A program made the position numbers and the translations under genes. 23,946 nucleotides of DNA from an uncultured beta proteobacterium (lineage in GTDB: Bacteria; Pseudomonadota; Gammaproteobacteria; Burkholderiales; Burkholderiaceae_C): the NCBI GenBank assembly GCA_903944555.1, contig CAJASG010000326.1:1-23946 (forward strand), written 5' to 3'. This document shows positions 14,888 to 21,887 of the stretch, one piece after another. The notes under the pieces were generated by a model. It did no database searches and had not been told where the DNA came from. It was given only the letters and a program-made list of their open reading frames with translations. Every line of letters starts with the position of its first letter. The first letter of the stretch is position 1.

Positions 14888-16555
14888 CTATTTTTGACTG
14901 TTGGGCCCTTTTTCTGCGCTGGGGCGCGTGCCTGTACGCAACGCCAAGCCGCCCGCCTGGCGCTTTTGTTCGCCCAAAGAGGCTTTGACGTTGCCCCCGC
15001 CCGACAGGGTCCGCAGTCTTTGCACTTCGGCCGTGAGTACATCGATGTCCCGAATCTTGGCGGCATGTTTTTGAAGGACATGGTAGGCGTTGTCGATCAG
15101 GCGAGCGTTCAGGGTTTCTTTGCCGTGGTGGATCAGGTTGCCCACAGCGGCCGTGGGGTCCCCGCTCAAACTCAGGGCCATGGCAACCTCGGCGAATTCA
15201 AGCACCTTGGCCTGGCAGGCACGGATGCGGTCTGCGTAGGGCGGGTGCAAATTGACATTGGCCGTTAACAGCTCGGCAACCGAGCGGTTGTTGCAAAACC
15301 TCAGCCCGATGGTGTCGACCACGGAATCCACCTCGTCGAGTTGAATGGCTTTGTGGGCCAAATGGGCCATGAGCGCCAGCAGGTTGCTGGCGGATTCAAA
15401 ATCGAAATCAGAATTCTTGACGGCTTTTGCCATCGTCCTGACGGCCTCCACCGATTGGGCAAACTGGTGTTGCTGAATCAGGTTCAGGGTCACCACAATT
15501 TCGGCCAAGCGGCGCTGACGGGCGTTGTCCGGGTACTTTTCGATCAAACGGTTGAAGTCATCGTGGCAGCGTTGCAGGCCCTTTCGGTCGGCTATCTCCA
15601 AGCGGGTGAACGCCAGCAGCACCAGGGTCTGGCAGTCAAACATTTTGGAGTCCAGACCCATGCGCGTCGTGCGGTCCAGCAGCTTTTCGGCCTCCGCATG
15701 GTCCCCCGCGTAGTAGGTCATCATGGCCAGGTTTTGCAGCCGGCTGATGGACGAGGGCGTCAGGGTGGCGGCCATTTTGTAGGTCTCCAGCGCCTTGTCC
15801 AGCCGACCCAGTTCAAACTGGGCGCGGCCCATCACATCATAGGCATCGGCGTAGTTGGGGTCAGCACTGATGAGGTTTTCCAGGGTGCTGGTGGCCTGGG
15901 TGATCTGACCGGCGTCCAGCTGCGCCCGTGCCACGCCCAGCTTGGCCCAGGGCAGAGTCTTGGCGGCGACGACGGATTTGTACAGTGTTTGTGCCTCCGC
16001 AAAGCGTCCGACGCGCAATAACAACTCGGCACCCACCCGGGCCGCGTACAACCAAAAGAGGCCCTTGGCCTCGAAGCGGTCCATGCACAGCTGCGCCGCT
16101 TTTTCAAATTTCTCTTCTTCAATGGCGCCAAATATTTCCTGCAAGGACACTTTGCGCACGCGGGCTTGGCGCAGGCGCTCAGCCAAGTGCATGGCTTTGT
16201 GCGGTTTGAGCAAATAGCCATCCAGCGCGGACTCCGCCGCCTCTGCCACTTTGGCATAGGTGGCTTCGCCCGTGATCATGATGAAAACCGTGGAAAAGGG
16301 CAGCAGCTGATTGCGCCGCAAGTCGTCCAGCAGGTCCTGGCCCGTGGTGGCTTCCCCCGCGAAGTGCTGCTCGCACAGCACGAAATCAAAAGACCGAAAC
16401 TCCAACTGCCTGCGGCCGTCCATGGCCCGCGCGGCTTGGGCCACAGAGCCCATGCCAAAGTCACGCAATTGCGAAATCAGAATGGAACGCGATGTCGGAT
16501 TACCATCAATCACCAAGGCAGAACAGGCCGACAAGTCGTCCTCAAATACTGCCAT
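14888..16555 (-). CDS. Receiver-domain protein with TPR repeats; phospho-acceptor Asp replaced by Glu
   Basis: A 555-residue soluble protein. Residues 10-125 form a CheY-like receiver: LVIDGNP at 14-20 (only one acidic residue, Asp17, where two are usual), MITGEAT with Thr95, and YLLKPH with the conserved Lys117. The beta-3 phosphorylation position reads FVLCEQHF, with Glu62 where Asp is expected. Helical TPR repeats follow at about 140-300, for example DAYDVMGRAQFELGRLDKAL, and then a long helical C-terminal region. The final 40 residues are basic and disordered. It is likely a scaffold or regulator that does not need phosphorylation. There is no DNA-binding output domain. It lies upstream of the FimV-like gene. 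The start ATG 16555 has a modest ribosome site. Confidence 0.9.
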   Translation of the reverse strand: MAVFEDDLSACSALVIDGNPTSRSILISQLRDFGMGSVAQAARAMDGRRQLEFRSFDFVLCEQHFAGEATTGQDLLDDLRRNQLLPFSTVFIMITGEATYAKVAEAAESALDGYLLKPHKAMHLAERLRQARVRKVSLQEIFGAIEEEKFEKAAQLCMDRFEAKGLFWLYAARVGAELLLRVGRFAEAQTLYKSVVAAKTLPWAKLGVARAQLDAGQITQATSTLENLISADPNYADAYDVMGRAQFELGRLDKALETYKMAATLTPSSISRLQNLAMMTYYAGDHAEAEKLLDRTTRMGLDSKMFDCQTLVLLAFTRLEIADRKGLQRCHDDFNRLIEKYPDNARQRRLAEIVVTLNLIQQHQFAQSVEAVRTMAKAVKNSDFDFESASNLLALMAHLAHKAIQLDEVDSVVDTIGLRFCNNRSVAELLTANVNLHPPYADRIRACQAKVLEFAEVAMALSLSGDPTAAVGNLIHHGKETLNARLIDNAYHVLQKHAAKIRDIDVLTAEVQRLRTLSGGGNVKASLGEQKRQAGGLALRTGTRPSAEKGPNSQK

Positions 16556-16624
16556 TAAATTTACCCATGTGCGCCTCGATAGAGTGCAGTACCTTGCGGT
16601 ACGAATGGACCCGGCTGGGGGCCT

Positions 16625-16641
16625 GCCATCAAAATGATAGC
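16625..16641. repeat. Possible partial copy (hairpin only) of the dispersed repeat
   Basis: GCCATC-aaaat-GATAGC is a near-palindrome resembling the GCTAT-loop-ATAGC end of the dispersed repeat, without the ATGTGCGCAAGC part. It sits in the 121-bp gap between the receiver-TPR start and the M20 hydrolase stop. A TGTCAGGCA direct repeat (16660-16668 and 16675-16683) lies next to it and runs into the M20 stop codon. The assignment is tentative. Confidence 0.35.
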
Positions 16642-16676
16642 ACTACCGGTTTTGGCAGCTGTCAGGCAGAGAAGTG

Positions 16677-17906
16677 TCAGGCAACTTGCAGTAAATCGAA
16701 CAGGGTGCGGGCAATCACCTTGGTGGCGCGGCGCAGGTCGGCAAGCTCCAGCCGTTCGTCGGCGCGCTTGGCATTGGACTCCAGCACGGTGCGAGGTCCG
16801 GCGCCGTAAATGACGCCGGGGATGCCCGCTTCGCAAAACAGGCGCACATCGGTATACAAAGGCGTACCCAAGGCGGGGATCGGTTCGCCAAAAACCACCT
16901 GGCCATGTTTTTGAATCGCATCCACCAGCGGTTTGTTGCCGGTCAACGGCTGCATGGAGCGGGCCAGCAAGATGCGTTTCACCTCCACGGTGATGCCCGG
17001 GATGCGTGCGGCGGCGTCAGCAATGACCTGGCGCAGGGTGGCCTCCACCTCGGTGGGGTTTTCTTCGGGGATCATGCGGCGGTCCAGCTTGAGCGTGACC
17101 TTGCCGGGGATGACGTTGGTGTTGGTGCCGCCTTCAATCATGCCGACGTTCAGGTAGGGGTGCGTGATGCCTTGGACGGAAGATGTCACCTGCTTGTACA
17201 GCACGTTTTGGGCGTACAGTGCGTTAAGAACCTGGGTCGCACCTTGCAGCGCGTCGATGCCGGAGTCGGGAATGGCGGCGTGCGCCATTTTCCCGTGCAC
17301 GGTCACTTCCAGTTGCAGGCAGCCGTTGTGCGCGGTGATGACCTGGTAAGAAAAGCCTGCGGCAATCATCAAGTCGGGCTGGATGATTTTGTTTTTCAGC
17401 AGCCAGGCGGGGCCGACCTCGCCACCAAATTCTTCGTCGTAGGTGAATAGCAACTCCACCGCACCGTGCAGGGGGACGCCCAAAGACTCCAGCGCCCGCA
17501 CGGCAAAGGCGTAGGTGGAGAAGTCACACTTGCTCACCGCTGCGGCCCGGCCATAGATCTTGCCGTCTTCAATCTCGCCACCGTAGGGGTCATGGGTCCA
17601 GCCCTCGCCCGGGGGGACCACATCGCCGTGGGCGTTGAGGAGGACGGTTTTACCGGTGCCGTACTGGCGGCGAACGATCAGGTTGGTAATGCTTTGCAGC
17701 CCTGCAGCGCGCACCATATCCTCAGGCACCGGGTGCTTCTCAGGGGTCAAGCCCATGGCGGCCAGCAACTCGGCGGCGCGTGCTGCATGGGGCGCATTGT
17801 TGCCGGGTGGGGTGTCGGTGGGCACGCGGATGAGTTCTTGCAGAAACTGCACTTGCGCCTCAAAGTGGGTGTCGATCCAGGCGTCCAGTTGTTCGTAGGG
17901 GTTCAT
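16677..17906 (-). CDS. M20 family amidohydrolase/peptidase in ureide operon
   Basis: A 409-residue ArgE/DapE-like M20 protein. Visible metal-site elements are NAHGDVVPPG (His93, Asp95), SKCDFST (Asp128) and TYDEEFGG (Glu158, Glu159). The usual fourth ligand (GEPT) reads IAAGFSYQ, and the usual final His before the DE pair reads NAKRADERL with Lys380, so two standard ligands appear to be missing. The start at ATG 17906 (MNPYEQLDAW) is 16 bp after the uraD-allC stop; the ORF is open further upstream, but that stretch lies inside uraD-allC. Its position at the end of the allantoin operon suggests it acts on a downstream ureido or N-acyl intermediate such as ureidoglycolate; that is inference. 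General annotation would be ArgE/DapE family deacylase. Confidence 0.85.
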   Translation of the reverse strand: MNPYEQLDAWIDTHFEAQVQFLQELIRVPTDTPPGNNAPHAARAAELLAAMGLTPEKHPVPEDMVRAAGLQSITNLIVRRQYGTGKTVLLNAHGDVVPPGEGWTHDPYGGEIEDGKIYGRAAAVSKCDFSTYAFAVRALESLGVPLHGAVELLFTYDEEFGGEVGPAWLLKNKIIQPDLMIAAGFSYQVITAHNGCLQLEVTVHGKMAHAAIPDSGIDALQGATQVLNALYAQNVLYKQVTSSVQGITHPYLNVGMIEGGTNTNVIPGKVTLKLDRRMIPEENPTEVEATLRQVIADAAARIPGITVEVKRILLARSMQPLTGNKPLVDAIQKHGQVVFGEPIPALGTPLYTDVRLFCEAGIPGVIYGAGPRTVLESNAKRADERLELADLRRATKVIARTLFDLLQVA

Positions 17907-17922
17907 GGCGTGGGGGCTTCTT

Positions 17923-19752
17923 TCAGGCTTGAGATTCGGTGGCAAGTGCGTGCAGCAGGTGCGCAAACGCCTGTACTGCCAGCTGCATGTCGTCATTGGT
18001 GCTGGACTCCAGCGGGTTGTGGCTGATGCCGGAGTTTTGCCCCCGTACAAACAGCATGGCCTGGGGAAGGATGTCGTGCAGCTTCATTGCGTCGTGGCCG
18101 GCTCCGCTGGGCATGTGGTGCAGCGGCACGCCCAAGGCGTCCACGGCCTGTTCCCACCGTGCTTGCCATTCGGGTGCGCTCGGTGCGGCACTGGCACGCA
18201 TGGTTTCGGTCAAGGTGTAGTCAACCCCGCGTCGTGTACAGATTGCCTTGAGTGCGTTGAGCACATCGCTTTCCATGCGGTCCCGCTGCGCATCGATGGG
18301 GGCCCGCAGATCCAGTGAAAACTGGCATTGCCCTGGCACCACGTTGATGGAGCCGTTGGGAACTTGCAAAATGCCCACCGTTCCCACGGAGTCGGTATCG
18401 GCGTTGGCGCGCTGTTCGACGTATAGCGTCAACTCGGCGGCGGCGGCGGCGGCGTCGCGGCGGCGGTTCATGGGTGTGGTTCCCGCGTGGCAGGCCATGC
18501 CCGCGATCTGGCCCTGGTAGCGCACGCTGGCGTTGATGGAGGTCACCACGCCCAGCGGTATATCCAGCTCGTTCAACACCGGGCCCTGCTCAATGTGGAC
18601 TTCGACAAACCCCATGTAGTCATCGGGATTGCGCTTGAGTTTGGCAATGTCGTCAATGCACAGCCCGGCATGTTGCATGGCACTGCGCATGGTGATGCCG
18701 TCAGCGTCTACCTGGTCCAGCCAAGTGGGATCAAAGTCGCCGGTGAGTGCGCCTGAGCCCAGGAAGGTGGCTTTGAAGCGCTGGCCTTCTTCCTCGGCAA
18801 AGGCGATGATTTCCAGGTCAAAGGGCAGGCGCTTTTGTTGGATCGACAGCTCCCGTACACAGGCCAGTGGCACATAAACGCCCAAACGGCCGTCGTACTT
18901 TCCGCCATTGCGTACCGTATCAAAATGGCTTCCGGTGAGCAAAGTTTTAAGTGTTTTAGGGGTGTAGCCCCCGTCGGATGTGCGCAAGCAGCTACTCTTT
19001 TCATAGCATCCAACCACATTAGCCACTGCATCAATGTGCACGCTGTCGCAGCCCGCGTCGCGCATGTCCTGGGCGATTTGCGCGGCGCAGGCGCGGTGGG
19101 CCTCGGTCAGGTAGGTGACGGTGAGTTGGCCCTTTTCGGCGTAGCCCGGGTCGGTGTGCTGGGCCAGGGTTTCCTGCCAGTCCCACACCAAGTCGCCCAG
19201 CTCCGGGGTGAACCCGAATTTGTCGTTCAACCGAATTTCTGCAATGCGGTGGATGTTGCGCAGGCACTCCTGCAACTCAAAATCCGGGTGGCCCTGCAGC
19301 CGGCGCTCAAAGGTGGCGATGATCTCGCGCTTATTCAAGCCGGTGCCGCGTGGCCCCCGCACCGCGAGGATGAAGGGGAAGCCGAACTTGGCGTTGTAGT
19401 CGCGGTTCAGTTGCTGAATGTGCGCAAACTCTTGCTCTGTGCAGTGCGTGAGGCCTGCTTTGCTTTGTTCGTTGGTGGATTCGACGGTCAGGCTTTTGTC
19501 CACCATCGCTTTGCCGGCCAGCTCCGGGTGGGCGCGAATCAGCGCCAGTTGGGCAGCGGCGGGTGCGTGTGCCAGCACCTGCGTCATGGCGTATTTGAGT
19601 TGTGCCAGGGACTGAAACGGCCGCTGCGCAAGAGCTTCGAGGGCGATCCAGGGCGAGTGCTCGTACAGGCCGTCCAGCATGGCTGCGGCAGCTTCCAGCG
19701 AGGCGTGGTTGAGTTGCTCCAATGTCAGTGGCGGTGGGGGGATTATTGCCAT
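17923..19752 (-). CDS. uraD/allC: Bifunctional OHCU decarboxylase / allantoate amidohydrolase (UraD-AllC fusion)
   Basis: A 609-residue fusion. Residues 1-180 are OHCU decarboxylase (UraD), which makes S-allantoin from 2-oxo-4-hydroxy-4-carboxy-5-ureidoimidazoline. Catalytic His75 is in AHPELAGK, Glu95 in ESTNEQ, and KFGFPFI follows. Residues about 190-609 are an M20 allantoate amidohydrolase, giving ureidoglycine, ammonia and CO2. Its metal-site residues are His276 (GSHFDTV), Asp287 (KYDGR), Glu321/322 (AEEEG), His386 (VHIEQG), with His553 (GAGHD) and ISHNP near the end. The allantoinase step between the two activities is supplied by the adjacent puuE. Oddly, residues about 249-270 (C-Y-E-K to K-T) are encoded by a dispersed repeat and make the loop before His276 about 11 residues longer than in E. 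coli AllC. The gene follows puuE by 30 bp. Confidence 0.93.
   Translation of the reverse strand: MAIIPPPPLTLEQLNHASLEAAAAMLDGLYEHSPWIALEALAQRPFQSLAQLKYAMTQVLAHAPAAAQLALIRAHPELAGKAMVDKSLTVESTNEQSKAGLTHCTEQEFAHIQQLNRDYNAKFGFPFILAVRGPRGTGLNKREIIATFERRLQGHPDFELQECLRNIHRIAEIRLNDKFGFTPELGDLVWDWQETLAQHTDPGYAEKGQLTVTYLTEAHRACAAQIAQDMRDAGCDSVHIDAVANVVGCYEKSSCLRTSDGGYTPKTLKTLLTGSHFDTVRNGGKYDGRLGVYVPLACVRELSIQQKRLPFDLEIIAFAEEEGQRFKATFLGSGALTGDFDPTWLDQVDADGITMRSAMQHAGLCIDDIAKLKRNPDDYMGFVEVHIEQGPVLNELDIPLGVVTSINASVRYQGQIAGMACHAGTTPMNRRRDAAAAAAELTLYVEQRANADTDSVGTVGILQVPNGSINVVPGQCQFSLDLRAPIDAQRDRMESDVLNALKAICTRRGVDYTLTETMRASAAPSAPEWQARWEQAVDALGVPLHHMPSGAGHDAMKLHDILPQAMLFVRGQNSGISHNPLESSTNDDMQLAVQAFAHLLHALATESQA
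18967..19008 (+). repeat. Dispersed repeat copy 3, inside uraD-allC
   Basis: GCCCCCGTCGGATGTGCGCA followed by AGCAGCTACTCTTTTCATAGCA has the same order and spacing as copies 1 and 2, and ATGTGCGCAAGCAGCT is identical to copy 2. A leftward T-rich flank (AGTTTTAAGTGTTTTAGGGG) also resembles the flanks of the other copies. It is read on the minus strand without a stop and without breaking the frame of the gene. Confidence 0.88.
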
Positions 19753-19782
19753 GGCGTGCCTGTGGTGCGGTGGAAACGGGGC

Positions 19783-20733
19783 TCAGGGCTGGTGGGGGTG
19801 CGTAGCTGTCCAGTGCCGGGCAAGGTCAATGCGGCGGCACACCCACACCTTGTTATGCGCGGCGATGTGGTCCAGAAAACGCTGCAGTGCGGTGATGCGC
19901 CCGGGGCGCCCCAGCAGGCGGCAGTGCATGCCGATGCTCATCATGGCGGGCTGGTTCAGCCCATTGGGGTCGCCCTCGGCGTACAGCGTATCGAAGGTGT
20001 CTTTGAGGTACTGGAAAAAAGGGTCGGCATGTGAGTAGCCCTGGGGCAGGGCAAAGCGCATGTCGTTGCAGTCCAGGGTGTAGGGCACGATGAGTTGAGG
20101 CGCCACGCTCCCATCTGTTTTTTGCACCTGCATCCAAAACGGCAGGTCGTCGCCGTAGTAGTCACTGTCGTATTCAAAGCCACCATCGTCGGCCACCAGC
20201 CGGCGGGTGCGTGGGCTGTCGCGCCCGGTGTACCAGCCCAGGGGGCGCTCGCCCGTGAGTTGGGTGATGGCTTCCATCCCTAAGCGCATGTGTTCGCGCT
20301 CGGTGGCTTCGTCCACGTTTTGGTAGTGAATCCAGCGCCAGCCATGGCAGGCAATCTCATGGCCCAGCTCCTTGAACGCGGCGGTGAGTTCCGGGTGGCG
20401 CTGCAGTGCCATTCCCACGCCAAACACGGTGAGCGGCAGGCCGCGTTGCTCGAACTCGCGCAGGATGCGCCACACGCCTGCGCGTGAGCCGTATTCGTAA
20501 ATGCCTTCCATGCTGATATGGCGTTCCGGGTAGCTGGCCGGGTTGAACATCTCGGACAAAAACTGCTCCGAGCCGGCGTCGCCGTGCAGCACGCTGTTCT
20601 CGCCGCCTTCTTCATAGTTCAGCACAAACTGCACCGCCACCCGGGCCTGGCCGGGCCACTGCGCGTGGGGCGGCGTGCGGCCGTAGCCCACTAGGTCGCG
20701 CGGGTAGGGTTGCGTGGTGTCGTAGTTTTTCAT
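19783..20733 (-). CDS. puuE: Allantoinase PuuE (polysaccharide-deacetylase fold)
   Basis: A 316-residue cytosolic enzyme that hydrolyses allantoin to allantoate. It belongs to the carbohydrate esterase 4-like PuuE family, not the amidohydrolase-type allantoinases. Family hallmarks: YPRDLVGYGRTPPHAQWPG at the N-terminus, VLNYEEGGENS, the AGVWRILREFEQRGLPLTVF block, ACHGWRWIHYQ and GWYTGRDSPRTRRL, and SIGMHCRLLGRPGR near the C-terminus. Length matches known PuuE proteins. The ATG overlaps the stop codon of the upstream GntR gene (ATGA, 4 bp), so regulator and enzyme are translationally coupled. UraD-AllC follows after 30 bp, so the operon covers consecutive steps. Confidence 0.95.
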   Translation of the reverse strand: MKNYDTTQPYPRDLVGYGRTPPHAQWPGQARVAVQFVLNYEEGGENSVLHGDAGSEQFLSEMFNPASYPERHISMEGIYEYGSRAGVWRILREFEQRGLPLTVFGVGMALQRHPELTAAFKELGHEIACHGWRWIHYQNVDEATEREHMRLGMEAITQLTGERPLGWYTGRDSPRTRRLVADDGGFEYDSDYYGDDLPFWMQVQKTDGSVAPQLIVPYTLDCNDMRFALPQGYSHADPFFQYLKDTFDTLYAEGDPNGLNQPAMMSIGMHCRLLGRPGRITALQRFLDHIAAHNKVWVCRRIDLARHWTATHPHQP

Positions 20734-21377
20734 GCGGTCGTGTCCAGGGGCTGACTGAGAGTCAGGGTTTCTTCCACATGGCGCAAGTGCGCATCCATCA
20801 GCGCCAGGGCTCGGGCCTCGTCCTTGGCTTGCAGGGCTTGCACAATGCCGCTGTGTTCTTCCACCGAGTGTTCGGCTGCACTGGACGACTGGTACATCAG
20901 GGTGATGAGTGCGCAGCGTGAAATCAGGTCGTTCAGCATCTGCGCCAGCACGGTGTTGCCCATGAGCTGCGCCATGCGGACATGGAAGTCGCCCAACAAC
21001 ACAGTACGCCCCGGAACGTCGCCGCGCTGCACAGCCACTCTTTCCTGTTGGATGTGGTCTTTGAGCGCCTCAATATGGGCCGGGGTGGCGCATTGGATGA
21101 ACTCGCGGGTCATGCCCGCCTCCAGCATGCGCCGCACGGCAAACACCTGCTGCGCCTCGGCCACCGATGGTGCCGCAACAAAGGCGCCCCGCGCGGGCTC
21201 CATACGGATCAGCCGGTTTTGTGACAGTTGAAAAAGCGCCTGGCGCACCAGCGTGCGCGACACCCCAAACTGGTCGGCCAGTTTTTGCTCGGACAGTTTG
21301 GCACCCGGCTGCAGGCGGTGCTCTACGATGGAGCGGGTCAGCGCTTCGACAATGAAACCGGTGGTGGTGGAGTCCAT
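20730..21377 (-). CDS. GntR family regulator, FCD (FadR-like) type, of the ureide operon
   Basis: A 215-residue repressor-type protein. The N-terminal winged helix-turn-helix spans about 10-75, with LQPGAKLSEQKLADQFGVS and RTLVRQALFQLSQNRLI as the recognition part. A C-terminal all-helical FCD ligand domain covers about 85-205; FCD domains bind small carboxylates, often with a metal. The start is ATG 21377 (MDSTTTGFIVEAL); the ORF runs 168 bases further upstream, but that would cross the operator and the divergent uraH gene. It is first in the puuE operon and faces uraH. The ligand is probably a ureide intermediate such as allantoin or allantoate, by inference from context. The perfect palindrome at 21403-21418 is the likely binding site, giving autoregulation and control of both arms. 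Confidence 0.92.
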   Translation of the reverse strand: MDSTTTGFIVEALTRSIVEHRLQPGAKLSEQKLADQFGVSRTLVRQALFQLSQNRLIRMEPARGAFVAAPSVAEAQQVFAVRRMLEAGMTREFIQCATPAHIEALKDHIQQERVAVQRGDVPGRTVLLGDFHVRMAQLMGNTVLAQMLNDLISRCALITLMYQSSSAAEHSVEEHSGIVQALQAKDEARALALMDAHLRHVEETLTLSQPLDTTA

Positions 21378-21402
21378 CAAGGGATGATAGCCGCAAACCA
21401 AA

Positions 21403-21418
21403 AAAGTGTATACACTTT
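21403..21418. promoter_or_regulatory. Perfect 16-bp palindrome, predicted GntR operator
   Basis: AAAGTGTATACACTTT is a perfect palindrome centred in the 64-bp gap between the divergent GntR and uraH starts, 23 bases before the uraH ATG. The TGT-ATA-CA core fits FadR-subfamily GntR operators of the form TnGTnnnACnA. TATACA within it could also serve as the -10 box of uraH, so binding would block RNA polymerase. Confidence 0.8.
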
Positions 21419-21441
21419 GAAGACCAACCGAAGGAAACGCA

Positions 21442-21795
21442 ATGGGCTTGAGCACACACGTACTGGACACCATGCATGGCACCCCGGCCGCTGGCATGGC
21501 GGTGGCGCTGTACACCACACAAGGGAACGAGGCTACGCTGGTCAAGCGGTTTGTTTTGAATCAGGATGGCCGCAACCCCGGCGGGTTGTTGTACGACAAC
21601 GCCAGCCTCCAAAAAGGCACTTACCGCCTGGTGTTTGACGTGGCGGCTTACTTTAAAGGCTGTGGCGTGGCTTTGCCAGAACCCAATTTCCTGAACCTGG
21701 TGAGCCTGGATTTTGGCGTGGCTAACGTGGACGAGCACTACCATGTGCCGCTCCTGGTCAGTCCGTGGAGTTACTCCACCTATCGGGGGTCTTGA
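21442..21795 (+). CDS. uraH: 5-hydroxyisourate hydrolase (transthyretin-like)
   Basis: A 117-residue enzyme of the transthyretin-related family that converts 5-hydroxyisourate to OHCU, the substrate of the UraD domain encoded on the other strand. Signature elements: STHVLDTMHGTPAAGMAV at the N-terminus (His6 in the catalytic set), a conserved Arg region at KRFVLNQDGRN, DEHYHVPLLVSPWSYSTYRGS at the C-terminus, ending in the hallmark YRGS. No signal peptide, so cytosolic. AAGGA lies 7 bases before the ATG. It is transcribed divergently from the GntR-puuE-uraD/allC operon and probably under the same operator. No urate oxidase is seen in the window, so the upstream step must be encoded elsewhere. 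Confidence 0.96.
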   Translation: MGLSTHVLDTMHGTPAAGMAVALYTTQGNEATLVKRFVLNQDGRNPGGLLYDNASLQKGTYRLVFDVAAYFKGCGVALPEPNFLNLVSLDFGVANVDEHYHVPLLVSPWSYSTYRGS

Positions 21796-21887
21796 GCCGC
21801 CAGAATGGCCGCTGCGCCGAGCGGGGTGAACCCGTATTGACAGGGATGACCATGGCGGGGAACATAGGCGCTCACTGAGGGGGTTCT

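Noticed and set aside
18434..18465. CGG trinucleotide run in uraD-allC
   Set aside because: It encodes the Ala-rich helix after NRRRD, a position where AllC homologues are normally Ala-rich; codon bias explains it.
18835..20034. 399-residue plus-strand open frame opposite uraD-allC and puuE
   Set aside because: It is antisense to two genes with clear catalytic motifs, has a His/Gly/Val-rich composition typical of GC-rich shadow frames, and shows no family motif.
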